From: Dryococelus australis
Taxonomy: Eukaryota > Arthropoda > Insecta > Phasmatodea > Phasmatidae
Length of the DNA stretch: 64,000 nt
Assembly (NCBI GenBank): GCA_029891345.1
Contig: CM056993.1
Location: 273,266,900 to 273,330,899 of the forward strand
Direction: 5' to 3'
Shown piece by piece: positions 22,904 through 33,640 of the stretch. A program made the translations under genes and the position numbers. The notes below the pieces were generated by a model. The model worked only from the letters and a program-made list of their open reading frames with translations. It did not search any database and was not told the origin of the DNA. Within the stretch, counting starts at the first letter, position 1, and each line of letters begins with the position of its first letter.

Positions 22904-23535
22904 ATGGAAATCAGGCCATAATACCGTACTTCCTTTTAGCATCACAGCTGAAGACGTATCTATGGCCCAGAAATAGCCTCATGGGAAACTTCTACCCAAC
23001 ATTGTTCGTGCTATTATCGCCAGTCCGAGCAACTGCAGGAAGACATGTGTTGCTCCTCAGCCTTCCGGATCATTCCAATGGGTTCTGCTTCGAGAACGCA
23101 TATCTCTACTCTAAGTCTCTCCTTCGCCTGGCACAGATTCTACAGGCCGTGGATGGAGTTTAATATGTCCCGTTTAGCGACAATGCTGATGTCGTGCTGC
23201 CAAACGATGCTAGGCCTAACTCTGTGTTCGTATTCGACGAGGGTGTGTGTGAGAAGTAGAACACCATGTAACAGTACTTCAGTATCTGTTACCATGTCAC
23301 TTTGGATGCGATTTACCTTTGTCAGATGTACTCACATGTGCCTCAGCAACTTTTGCGTGACAATGCCAATTTACTCATTCTGTTTCGTATGGATGACCTG
23401 AATCTCCATCATGTGAACTCCGATCATGTGAACACCGATATGACTTTCGCATCATCTCCAAGGACTTTCCACCTCATAAAAGCCGGTTTCGATGTGGCTT
23501 CAATCAGTTCATTATCGTGCAAGGGTAAACTATGA
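22904..23535 (+). pseudogene. Polinton packaging ATPase, right copy, Walker A destroyed
   Basis: ATG at 22904 in the same context as the left copy. The Walker A position reads SPSNCRKT: two glycines of the loop seen in the left copy (GPSNCGKT) are replaced. Walker B reads FVFDEG. Several frameshifts and stops occur between 22.92 and 23.3 kb. The last 78 codons are open (LLRDNANLLILFRMDDLNLHH) and the stop at 23535 overlaps the next ATG as ATGA. Confidence 0.8.
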
Positions 23536-24990
23536 GCTATGCCATCTCCAAGTTCCACCATAGTGGCCTGAAGCATGTCCCAGACATTTGTATTACATCT
23601 ACTAATAATACAGTCTGTAGTTTTGGTGGGAAGTGGGCCAAGCATCACAGGGGACCCAAGCACGGTCACGATGACAATGCGTCGAATGCGTCCTTCGTCC
23701 GCAGTGTTACTTCCACCCCTATGGAACCTCTACAGACCACATGTACCGCCACTGAATCTAATCTTGGCTCGATCATGTCCGATATGCCTCGGCTCATGAC
23801 CTTGGAACCAAAGCTTAGTGGTGTGGGCGAGAAGGTTGTCAACACGATGACCTCTGTCTTAGAGACATTGACCACCGATGTGTGCGAACTATCCAGCTTG
23901 GGTGCGAAGATGGCCGACCTGCAGGACCACATTTATGCTACCAATGTACTGGTCATGGGTATGGATATTAACCTTTTTGGGCTGGTCATGTATGTGTCCA
24001 GTCTCACCGATTTCGCCTCCTGCCATGCGCTCCGTGTCACGGAAGGGCGGATATTGACCAACACGAATGCCCTGTCTGCCAACATGGAGGCCCGGATTTG
24101 CTTGTTGACTTCTACCAATTTGGAAACGCTTACCACCACCCTCGGCCGCCAGCTTGAAGCTTTGGAGAAGACACTCGATGTTGTGGGTGCTCAAGTTAAT
24201 GCCAGCAGCCTTACCGACCTGACTGTGAAAATCACGCAGGGCCCTTGCTTTGACTACACAGCTGACCTGTCTGGAATCGGGCTTTGCAACCAGTAAGACG
24301 AAACTGGATGATGTGGGTGTGCAGGTCAAAGGCCTACCATCTAAGACTGAGGGTTTGCTTGCAATGTTCACAAAGTAGCTGGTCGACCTGGAATCGAACG
24401 TTGATGCTGTCGGTATCTTATCCGATTAACTGTCTAGTCAGATGTCGACCCTAACATCCAGCATGAAGAACCTTGGCAGTTTGGGCAGTATACTTGCTGG
24501 TGTCGCAAAGAAGGTGGATGATCTGGGCTGTCGTATTTTCACCAGGGTGCTGGAAGCCCTCAGTGCTAATCTGAAAGATCATATGCTCATGACAAGCAAC
24601 AATTCGAGCAAACTGGCTCCTCTTAGTACACAGATAGAGCGCATCTCCGACATGATCATGAACCCCGACCTCATGACCAAGCACTCCGCTGTGGAGGCAC
24701 GACTCGGCTCTGTCTCTGCAACGTTGAATATTCGTCGCACTGCTGGGGGTTCGCAGCAAACAGCTGTGGCCACTCTCGATGCATGGATTGGCACTGTCAT
24801 GTCGGGGGTTACTACCAGAATCATTGGCGAAGTTGCCACCAACCTCACTTCTCGAATCAATTCTTTGGGTGTACAGCTTGTAACACTGGCAGATGTTGTA
24901 CATCGCATGCTCTCAAACTATATATCTGAAATATTTGTTGGTGAGGACATCACTGAGGATCTGAGTCATGTTATTGCGAGCGTTCGCTAA
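23532..24990 (+). pseudogene. Coiled-coil protein of element A, right copy (~486 codons)
   Basis: Fuller version of the left-arm protein, starting MSYAISKFHHSGLKH. Residues ~60-460 are a Leu/Val-periodic coiled coil with repeated phrases such as TLEPKLSGV, LTTDVCELSSLGAKM and LTSSMKNLGSLGSILAG. The open frame breaks at 24296 and resumes by 24442, running to 24990 (QLVTLADVVHRMLSNYIS). Its end overlaps the next start (ATG 24968) by 23 bases. No transmembrane segment or enzymatic motif. Length and periodicity fit a structural rod. Confidence 0.6.
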
Positions 24991-25737
24991 AAGTATCTGC
25001 TCACCAAGAGGGTGTGCATGGAACGTGATGTGGTATTGCCGAAGGTCTTCCAGCCAATACCTTGCAGCCACCACCATCTGTTCTCCCTGCTCTGAAGGCT
25101 GAGACACATTTCATACCGACACACAAGACTGCTGCGGAGGAGGAGGAGGCGATCACTGATGAAAATTATGTGCCCGTCATCTTTGAAACACAAGAAGGTG
25201 CCATCCAATGCATGCTCTATCGTACTTCGCCATTATCTTGCTTAATAAACATCTCGTCTCTGCAATTCTACTTAAGGTGTGTACAGGCATGGGAAGAAGT
25301 GGTTCCTCGGCGACAAACAAGTTTTCTTTCTACCCAACAATGTTATCCAGGTAGCAGCCGTCGTCGTGCAAGCTTCGCCCGGCCTCTACGAGCTACTATT
25401 TAAACATATGCCTGGGATTTATTACCGTGCTGCGCTTCGACAATACCAAAAGTTGTTGCAACTCACACACACATATTTGGCGGACAATGATGATAGCAGT
25501 CATGTATATAAGAACGAGTCCCATCCTAAATTCGCTATTATCGAATATCTGTTTCCAAACATCGGTGTGATGCTTGATGGGGGCAGCCGGTTGGAATATG
25601 TGTATTGGGACGACGTGAACGAGCTTGTGGACTGTCTAGGTCTCCTTGTTGCATCCCGCCAAGCCGGCAATATAGCTCACACAAACGAAATAGTTTATAT
25701 CTTGGAAGAGCTCCGAGAAGCAGGCCATATCCTGTGA
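24968..25737 (+). pseudogene. Polinton-family NELVD protein (right arm)
   Basis: Starts MLLRAFAKSICSP inside the coiled-coil tail. The first ~100 codons are split over frames (PALKAETHFIPTHKTAAEEE near 25080). From 25279 the frame is open to the stop at 25737: KKWFLGDKQVFFLPNNVIQV, then NESHPKFAIIEYLFPNIGVM, then VYWDDVNELVDCLGLLVASR and EIVYILEELREAG. This C-terminal block is the best-preserved protein segment of element A. Function unknown; it always sits before the integrase here. Confidence 0.65.
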
Positions 25738-25740
25738 GGG

Positions 25741-26648
25741 GTGGGCATTCCCTACTACTATGTAAAAAGCATAGATCGCGGCCAAGTCGCATCGCCCTGC
25801 ACGTAGGAACTTCCCCAGGCGTAATGTGCTTCTGTTTGGACTTCATGACCTGTTCCTGGCCGACTTGGTGGAAATGATTCCTTAAGCACACATCAATAAA
25901 GGCTTTCGCTACATCCTGACGGTTATCAACTGTTTCTCCGAGTATACTTTGGCAGTCTCTGTGCGTCAGAAGCACCTTGGCCACATTGTGGCTACAATGA
26001 AATTGGCTTTGGACAAGATGTTTGCCCCAAAGAACGTCCAGACGGACAGTGGGTTGAAGATCTACAACCCTATATTCTGTATGCCTATGACTGCGAAGAA
26101 GATTCAACACTACTCAAATTTCAGCGACCTCAAGGCTTCGATCGTCGAACGTTTCAACCGGATGCTTAAGGGCCTGATGTGGAAGTCATTCTCGGCACAG
26201 GGTAGCTACTGGTGGTTGGATCTGGTTCCTCAGTACAATGCATGTAACCATAGAATGAGCGGTATTCGTTCGTTCGTATGAGCTTACCGCTGCCAACACC
26301 ACTTCCTTTCTACAGACTGCGTACTGGCACTCAAAGATGCACTCGCGCTGACCACAGGCTAAGGTGAGCGACTTTGTCCATATCTCCAGAAGCAGAAATG
26401 TCTTTAATAAGTCATATTATTCAAAGTGGAGTGTCGAGGTGTTCTGCATCGCCAAGGCGAGAGACATTGCACCACCCACCTGTACGCTCACTGATATGAC
26501 CAGTCAAGAGATCAGCGGTTCTTTCTACGACTACAAAATATATGTCATGAAGTATCCTTATGATTATTTACTGGAGCAAGTGATCCATAGATATGGTGAC
26601 ATGTTTATCGTGAAGTCGTTAGGCTTTGATTCCTGCTTCAACCAATGA
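25741..26648 (+). pseudogene. int: Polinton integrase, right-arm copy, triad present
   Basis: Retroviral-like integrase with D1 in LFLADLVEM (about 25848), D2 in VQTDSGLKIYN (about 26040) and E in SIVERFNRM (about 26145); the D2-E spacing of ~35 residues is as expected. The core is readable from 25949 to 26281 after an early stop and frameshift. The C-terminal part, from VSDFVHISRSRNVFNKSYYS through GDMFIVKSLGFDSCFNQ, is open to the stop at 26648; its start resembles the chromodomain-like tail of this family. The catalytic triad is intact, but the gene as a whole is broken. Confidence 0.82.
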
Positions 26649-27530
26649 GTGCCCAAATCATCACTTACGATTGAGTAACGTCTGTACTGCTTCTTGTTGC
26701 TGTACTGTTTTCTATTGTGAATAAGTATCATTGCTCTTAACTTTGTATGTGTCTACTTTGTTACCTCTGCATGTGGAGTGTATGTGGGAACACCGGATTT
26801 TTGTGTCTGCCCTGCCAGCCTCCCCTTATTGTTAATGCTATTTGGGACAGGGCTATACATCTCATGTCTGAGAGATGGTGGTGGGGTGGTCTATTAGTAT
26901 TGCATTCCTGCAGGGGTACATATAATGTTAATGTCCTCCTGGTTGGGCGGGTCATTATTCCTCTTGTCGCATTTAATTGTGTGCTGACATTTATCTCTCT
27001 CTCTCTCTCTCTTATTAACATATGCCAAGCAGGCCAGGCTATGTATCATGTTCTCATCCACATGACTCGGCTGGGTCATTATTATTCTGCATGGGTTTTA
27101 CTCTGTATATCCAATATGGCGGCCACAGGGCTTCGTCCTGAGGAACTCTTGGGGTTAGTGCTGGCTGGGGACTCGCCACTGATGGACATGTGTGTGTACG
27201 AGCGCCATTTTGGCTGTGGTAATCGCGAACTTCAAAGCATGCTGGCTGTCAAGCATTCTGACTTGCTACCAAAATGGTCACCATCGAAGCATGCGCTCGT
27301 TCGGCTAGTAGAAAATCGATTTTGACAAACGGTGGGTAAACAATTTTCCCCCTGGCTGCCAACGTGTCTGCAATCAGTGTCGGGCGAATTTACCTAGCTA
27401 CCAAAATGGCCGTCCTCGATTTAGGGTGGATTTTTCCACTGGCTGACAAAATGACCGCCATCGTGATGGAATGATACGTTCTAGAATTTTCCGCAGGAAG
27501 AGATGATAAAAAAAAAAAAAAAAAAATTGT
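26649..27530. repeat. Right subterminal region and terminal inverted repeat of element A
   Basis: Reverse counterpart of 11226-12010. Holds a (CT)n run at 26994-27011, the shared GGGCTTCGTCCTGAGG motif at ~27128, CCATTTT-type motifs near 27204, 27268, 27400 and 27441, and ends near GAATTTTCCGCAGGAAGAG. An A(20) tract follows the last terminal bases. Confidence 0.7.
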
Positions 27531-28176
27531 GGGCAATGTCCTTAATATGCTAATTAGGACAGCAGGGTCGCCAGTTTGCAGCGTGGTGGCCCACAAACAA
27601 CTATTTTATACTACTAGCCATGCTTCTACCATACGTCAAACAATATATCGTAACAATATATTTTTTTGCATCATACTGAACTTTTCATTGTTTTTAAATT
27701 TCGGTTACTATACCATTGCACATTACACGACATGAACATATATTTTGCTTACTGGGAGGGGAGGGGGTGTGAACTTACTGCCCTTGCAGTGACAGCCCAT
27801 TATGCAAATCATTACAGCACTGTGTATTCTTATGTTTAGATAAACTTATTTAGAATTTTTTGGGACTCGAATTATTAACAATTTTAATATTATATAAATT
27901 ACGCTAGTTATTTCTTAACCTTACAATTCAACATGCGAACAAATCGATTTTTAAAAAAGATGCTGATAAAGGAAAAAAAAATACTGTCGTTGAGAGAAAA
28001 TTTCGTACCTGAATCGCGATATTAAAACAAAACGTTGCTTTTAATGTGACATTTCGCAGTAGGCCTATGTAGGTGGATTTTATTCATCTGTTTTGAAATG
28101 CAGTCGGCATATATGAATATTTTAGTGATGTGAAACAACAGAAGACGTTCAATGTTAATTTTCTAAATGCTTTTCG

Positions 28177-28261
<85 letters not shown>

Positions 28262-28480
28262 TTTTTTTAAGCTTCTTGTTTTAGTTATACACAGTGGTAC
28301 ATTTAATTTATATATGTAAAATTACCAATACAAATTACGAAGTCACACCTAATACTGTATTTACAGCATTTTGCCATATATATTTCCTGCACTATATATT
28401 TACAAATAACCAACTCATTGTATCATATGATATATAATATTATTAGACACACATACAAATATAAATATACATGTGTATGT
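27531..28480. other. AT-rich intergenic with (AT)n tract
   Basis: A near-perfect (AT)n microsatellite occupies 28178-28256. No gene seen. Confidence 0.5.
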
Positions 28481-28499
28481 GTAGTTTGAAAAAAGTATC

Positions 28500-29060
28500 T
28501 GCTGAGAGTGGGTGCCATTAAAATTCCCATAAGTCAAGTTGCACTGGCAATGGTCCATCGATGTACCACTTCACAGCCATCAAATGGCCTTCAGTTGGTT
28601 ACCCATTCTTCCACCACCAATACGTGTAGGTTATGTGCAGCTATTACTAGAATACATTTGGTAAGCCATTTATGGACCATTAATAGTTCACCTACTCACA
28701 ACCATCAGTTTCAGTTCTATCAACATTTCATCAGTGTACCATAAATGGCATGCCAAATGTCCTGGTGCCAGCAGATAACCATAGCAAGGCCAGTTGTGGA
28801 GACCCATCAGTTTTCTAGGCCTTCAATGGCCCAGAAATGGGCAAGTTAAGTGCTGCCAGTTAGCAAGCCCTTTGTGGATCATTAGTAGTGTACCCACTCT
28901 CAGCCATCAGTTTCATTTCCATCAACATCCCAAATAACACACCATTGATGGTGTGCCAAGTGTACTGTTGCCAGCAGTCAGCCATAACAGGGTCATTCAG
29001 TGTCAGCAGTCATCCAGCAGTGCCAGAAGTAAAACCACAGTTGGCCGACTGTGGCTTGCT
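28500..29060. repeat. ~200-bp tandem repeat
   Basis: Positions 28672-28800 and 28873-29000 align base for base over long stretches (ACTCACAACCATCAGTTTC versus ACTCTCAGCCATCAGTTTC; GTGTACCATAAATGGCATGC versus CACACCATTGATGGTGTGC), a period of ~201 bp. A related unit lies at 10930-11160. Confidence 0.6.
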
Positions 29061-29490
29061 ATAGTATGTCTTACGCTTAGATTGCAGTACAGGGCTTATG
29101 GCGCTCACTGTTGCCAGATTGCTTCAGCTTTGTGACGAAATTAGCAAGCTGAGATATAGATGGGCGGTGAAGGAAACTGCCTGATTAAGATCATTTTTAT
29201 GTGTTTAACTCCCGGCCAACTTGTAAAGGAATCCAATTCTGCGACGCACAGCTAGGCGGCTCCTATGAAACTGAAGCCTGTGAGAAACCCTATCATTGTT
29301 TTTGCATGGCGCGCACACAACGAAAATGGCATTTTTTTAGGCTGGATAAAGACAACACATTAGGCAACAGTGCACGCAGGAACAAGGTCAGAGTTAACGA
29401 CAGAAACCATGTATTGGAAAGAGAGAGAGAGTGAATGTCCATTACACCGCACACTGCAATCTAAGAGTGAGATGCTCTATACATGGGGTA
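29061..29490. other. Intergenic, nothing firm
   Basis: A short GAGA run at 29420-29430 is all that stands out. Confidence 0.4.
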
Positions 29491-29648
29491 GGTAAAGGCG
29501 CCCGCCGCGAACTAGGCGACCTGGCCGCGCGACCTGTCATCGCCGCGACCAGAAAACACAGCGACCAGACCACGCGACCAGGATGTTTCAGCTAACATTT
29601 TGACAGTCCATCAATGAACGCGGAGCAAGTAACAGCAGTTTGTACGTA

Positions 29649-31748
29649 ATGAAAAACATAGAAATAGGAGTACAGTCCTTCGATGATCTACTGCTTGCAT
29701 TACAAGACCATCTGAAAAGTTGTGATACACCATTGAGGAAGGCTGTATGTCCGGAAATGAAACTGACAGTGACTTTGGGGTGAGAAAATTATAACTGTTA
29801 AACAATAAAAATATATTTTAAAGTGCACAGTATTTGAATTGTTTGAGAAAACAGTTTAATGTTTTGACTTAAAGGTTAAGTGGTGTTCAATTGGTATGCT
29901 GGGTAATGAATTAAATATGCACATTGTGTACACAAGACAATTCTAGTTTAACACTGCATGGCAATTTCGTGTACACTAAGAGCAATTTTTAAATAATCTG
30001 TTAATTTACGGATAGAAGTTCCGTTTCTGAGGTAAATATCTTATGGATGTTCAACTGTAGCAACGAAAAAAAAAAAGCATATCAATACAATATCCAATTA
30101 AAAAATCGTTTATATTTCCGAACGAGAAGACTCCACAGAATAGTTCGTCTCAAAAGATAGTGCAAAGGATGCACTCTCTGGCCAGTGGCGGTTTCCCCCC
30201 AGAGGATTGATTACCGCAATTTTGGATATATGCCACGATGGGTTTGGGCATGTATCGTGATGAATTTCTCAATGGACTGAAAGAGCCATTGACTATCCAT
30301 ATGTTGGCTGTGGAGATACATGATGCTGCGACAATGGAGATGGTGTTGGATGGGGACAGGAAGCATCATATCCTGATAAACAATCCACAGTCTTCCTATT
30401 TATTTCTAGTATCTCAATTCGAGTGCCCAAGCTTTCGCAATTCTGAAAATTTTCTACATGTAAGAGGTTTTTCTTTCATCTCTGCTTTGCAACAAAGCTT
30501 TAAGGATGCATGCTAAATCTGCATCTGCATTCTCTTTCTTCTTCTTGCTGGCTATTTTCTTTCTTCCAGACCTATCACTGTCATATGGACCATCACATCT
30601 TCATCGGGGCTATCAATGATGGCATTAGCAATCTCTTGTGGTTTTGTGCCTGTTGTATTAACTTGAGAGGAGCACTTGCTTGAAAAATATAGCTGACTGT
30701 CGTACACTTACGGGCTGTACCGATGTGTACCTGATCCACTTTTGATGTCCTTCTGTCGCCTCTTCTTTCTACTGTAACTATTCCGCATGTGTTGCCACTT
30801 CTTTTGAAGGTTTGCACCTAAAACAAGGGATGCATATTATAAATTTACTTTTTAGTCAATGCTATCTGAAGATTTATACACCACACGTATTTATTGTTTT
30901 GTTACAGGTACCTTGCTACAGGATGCAATTTGATGGACTTTCATTACACCTACCGACTTGGATATACTACAACCAGAAATATAGTCCAACAAGTCTGTGA
31001 AGTTATAAGCGAATTTATAAAAAATTACTGTCTACCAGAGCCCACAAGAGAAATGGCTGGAAATAACAGAAGGAGTCAATAAACGTGCAAACTTTCCTAA
31101 CTGTGTTGGATCGGTTGGTGGTAAGCATATCAGGGTAATAAAACCACACCATTCTGGTTCAGTCAACTATAACTACAAACACTAGTTATCTCTCATTTTT
31201 TGGCAGTATGTGATGCTAATTATAGTTTTGTTGCTATAAACTTTCGTGTAGACGGTAATAAAAGTGACTCTAATATGTTCAAGGACTCAATTTCGCAACA
31301 CACTGATGTACAACAATTGGAATCTCCCTGTGATAACTGTCCTATTTATGAAACAAGGGATGGACCTATGTCACATTTTTTGGTAGGTGACGAGGCTTTT
31401 CAGTCATCAGAGCACTTGATACGCCCTTATGGCGGAAAGTATTTGAGTGCGCGAAAGAGGATATTGAACTACAGACTATCGCGAGTTAAACGTTTTATGT
31501 AGTGCACTTTCGGCGTACTGAGTAACAAGTAGCATATTTTCCATCACTCACTCAATGTGAAAAGACTTTTTGCCATTACAATCATCAATCCATGCTGTGT
31601 TCTTCACAATTATGCCCAACAAGGTGTGTATGCAGTGTCAGCTGGTGATGTGGGGCGAAGAAACTGGCCATCATTGAAGTACAGGGACATTTTTGCTGAG
31701 TACTTTGAAAATGGAGGAAAAGTTGGCAGGCAAGACAAATATATTTAA
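29649..31748 (+). pseudogene. PIF/Harbinger transposase, spliced, degraded
   Basis: Proposed exon 1 is 29649-29779 (ATG, SFDDLLLALQDHLKSCDTPL, then a TVTL end) with donor GTGAGA at 29780. Proposed exon 2 begins at 30908 after TTTTGTTACAG and continues in frame as YLATGCNLMDFHYTYRLGY, a HARBI1-type block. Later blocks are NCVGSVGGKHIRV, VCDANYSFVAIN and FLVGDEAFQSS. The first catalytic Asp, normally before GKH, is Gly here. A frameshift near 31050, a TAG near 31184 and stops near 31500-31535 break the gene. Class assignment is firm. Confidence 0.75.
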
Positions 31749-32169
31749 AGTTCTGCTTTAAAACGTTTGTAACTGCTTCGCAGGAACCTATTGTAAATAT
31801 GCCGTACTCAAATGTGGGAAAAAATTTGAAAGTGTAGATTTGGGATTATAGTTAACACAGATAAGTGTATATAAAGTATTCTAACTGTTAAAATATAATA
31901 TTATGTTACAATATACAAACAAATATGTCAATATCTCTTTTACATGGCAAAAATACAAAAACATGTTCTTTAAAATTCTTTATTCATAACTACAATACTA
32001 TAATGTGCTCACCTAGTACTGCCTCTTCAGCTTTCGAGAATGCTGCACCAACGAACAAATCAACTACATCTTGCCAACATTTTCTTTCAATATCTTTGTT
32101 ACTGTATTCTTCGCACGAGAAATTCCAAATGACTGGGTGGTTTTCAATTTCTACAATAAAAAGTTCCAT
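30454..32169 (-). pseudogene. MADF-domain protein of the Harbinger element, spliced
   Basis: Exon 1 is 32169-32013: MELFIVEIENHPVIWNFS, then IERKCWQDVVDLF. It ends at donor GTGAGC. The acceptor TTTTAG at 30818 leads in frame to ANLQKKWQHMRNSYSRKK, completing a MADF (Myb/SANT-like) DNA-binding domain. A Lys-rich tail (GRKKIASKKKKENADADL) follows after at least two frame changes, stopping at 30454. Harbinger elements carry such a second DNA-binding protein that helps transposase find the ends. The ~1.2-kb intron contains most of the transposase coding sequence on the other strand. Confidence 0.6.
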
Positions 32170-32488
32170 ATCAAATTCACAAAACTTTATTTCCCATTGT
32201 CAGAATGCACTCGGCAGACCCGCACAGTATAAGTAGCGACGCCCAACTGATGCCGAAGAGTGAGTGTTGGCTGGCTGGTCGCACCGTTTCTGCTGCACGT
32301 GCGCGGTCTGCCATTGAATCAAGGGATAACATCCGGTCGCGCCGACTTCTTGGTCCGCTGCATGTCGTGTCGCCGAAACCAAGTGCACGTTGTCCCACTT
32401 AACGTAAGCTTTCTCGACGGTTGCGGCGATCTGGTCGTGCGGCCAAATCGCCTAGTGCACGGATGCCCTAAGCGTCTCATCTACAGCG

Positions 32489-32980
32489 ATGACGTTAGAG
32501 ATGGAGTAAGTTGCTCAGGGAAGCGGGATCGAGAAAGTTGAGTTGAGAGATCTGGGCAGCTCTTGACAATGAGGACTCGAGAGCCGATGAGGGAGAAATG
32601 AGGCGAGAATGGAGTAGCGCTGGAACGTAAGGGCAGGAGGAAATGAGAGATCCACGAGAAAATCCGCTTGGCAGAAGCATCGTCCAGCACGATTCCCACT
32701 TGCAATAATACGGAGTGACCCGGCCGAGGATTGAACCCAGTTAGCCTTGGTGGTAGGTGATCAGTCTATCCACTCAGCCACCACGACCCTAGGAGCGAGA
32801 GAGGAAATGGCTATGGCCTGTAGTACGGAACCAACCCAGTATTCACCTGAAGTGATTGAGAGAAACGCACAGAAAACCAAAATAATAATGGCAGGACCTG
32901 GAATCAAACCCGGGTCCTCTCGAGTAAGAATCCAGCGATATACCCGCTACGCCAACATATTCAGGATGTAGCGCGATAAT
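32489..32980 (-). repeat. SINE-like repeat with two tRNA-like cassettes (copy 2)
   Basis: Minus strand: GGCTGAGTGGATAGACTG ... GGGTTCAATCCTCGG (about 32720-32790) and TGGCGTAGCGGGTATA ... GGGTTTGATTCCAGG (about 32890-32960), both with A/B-box spacing. The 32580-32700 part matches 400-530 of copy 1. Confidence 0.6.
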
Positions 32981-33413
32981 CAGTCAGTAGTTTGGAAAGG
33001 ATGTGGTACAGTTGGTGAAACAATCGTAGGAGCTTCTTTTTCGATATATTGATTGAAAGAAAGCAAAAACACTAAACACTCGCCTAACGTTTCCAGGGAA
33101 AAAATTAAGTAAAAACATTTCATTCATGGTGTTTACCTCGTGCCGCTTAAACTGCATTGCATCGTGTTTAAATACTTGTTGATAAAACTATTAAACGTTT
33201 CCCCACTAAGTTTACGTACGAAAGAAAAAACATACCCGAAACGAGAAAGGAATGATACTTTCAATATATTGTGACGATTTTACGTTTATCGTCACTTCTT
33301 TGGCCGTGTGCCTTGACAGAGGCTGCCAACAGTTCCTCATTTGTTTTCCCCCTCTCCTTAATCCTCCTTACCTTCCCTTCTGCCCCTCCTTTTTGAGCCA
33401 GCACCGTATAGGT

Positions 33414-33437
33414 CTAGGTCTAGGTCTAGGCCTCGAG
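33414..33437 (+). repeat. GGTCTA hexamer repeat
   Basis: Three to four tandem GGTCTA units immediately upstream of the candidate promoter. Confidence 0.6.
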
Positions 33438-33465
33438 CAAAACTCGCTTTCCTCCCACCGCCTGG

Positions 33466-33472
33466 TATAAAT
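33466..33472 (+). promoter_or_regulatory. Candidate TATA box
   Basis: TATAAAT in a locally GC-richer stretch, about 150 bp before the candidate start codon at 33619. Confidence 0.3.
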
Positions 33473-33618
33473 CTCCTTCAGGATCCATCTGCTCGCTTGA
33501 TGTGGGCCATTTTGATGCCTGTTCGCCCGACATTCAACACTGATTTCTTTATGGCCTAGTCGTGTGCTTTTAACTTCTTGGCACGTCACCTTTTGCTTGG
33601 TTGTGTATTCGATTTGTC

Positions 33619-33640
33619 ATGTCTGGCGTTGATGTGAAAG
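33619..33640 (+). CDS. Candidate first coding exon of a host gene
   Basis: ATG followed by seven codons (MSGVDVK) and a consensus-like donor AAAG/GTGAGT at 33641. Upstream is a TATA-like box and a pyrimidine-rich leader. No downstream exon was recognised in the AT-rich stretch that follows, so gene identity is unknown and the call is tentative. Confidence 0.3.

Larger units (their letters stand above)
11226..27530. mobile_element. Polinton/Maverick-like element A, inverted chimera, decayed
   Basis: A 16.3-kb element bounded by inverted termini that share GGAAAATTC, then CATTCCATC, then repeated CCATTTT motifs. Both ends carry an integrase-side arm: integrase, NELVD protein, coiled coil, ATPase, core protein and protease occur at 11.2-16.6 kb and again, in reverse, at 27.5-21.8 kb. 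The middle holds the small protein, Y, Pro-rich protein and only the last ~140 codons of PolB. All genes carry stops, frameshifts or deletions. The outer limits are approximate because the right terminus merges with an A-tract at ~27510-27528 and no target duplication could be fixed. Confidence 0.8.
29491..32467. mobile_element. PIF/Harbinger-like DNA transposon (~3 kb)
   Basis: The terminal inverted repeats share ACTAGGCGACCTGGCCGCGC (left, from 29511) with ACTAGGCGATTTGGCCGCAC (right, reverse strand), then ATCGCCGC. Flanking trinucleotides are GTA and TAA, roughly the TWA target of this superfamily. Subterminal GCGACCAG motifs repeat four times at 29528-29582. Inside are a DDE_Tnp_4-type transposase on + and a MADF-domain gene on -. 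Confidence 0.75.
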
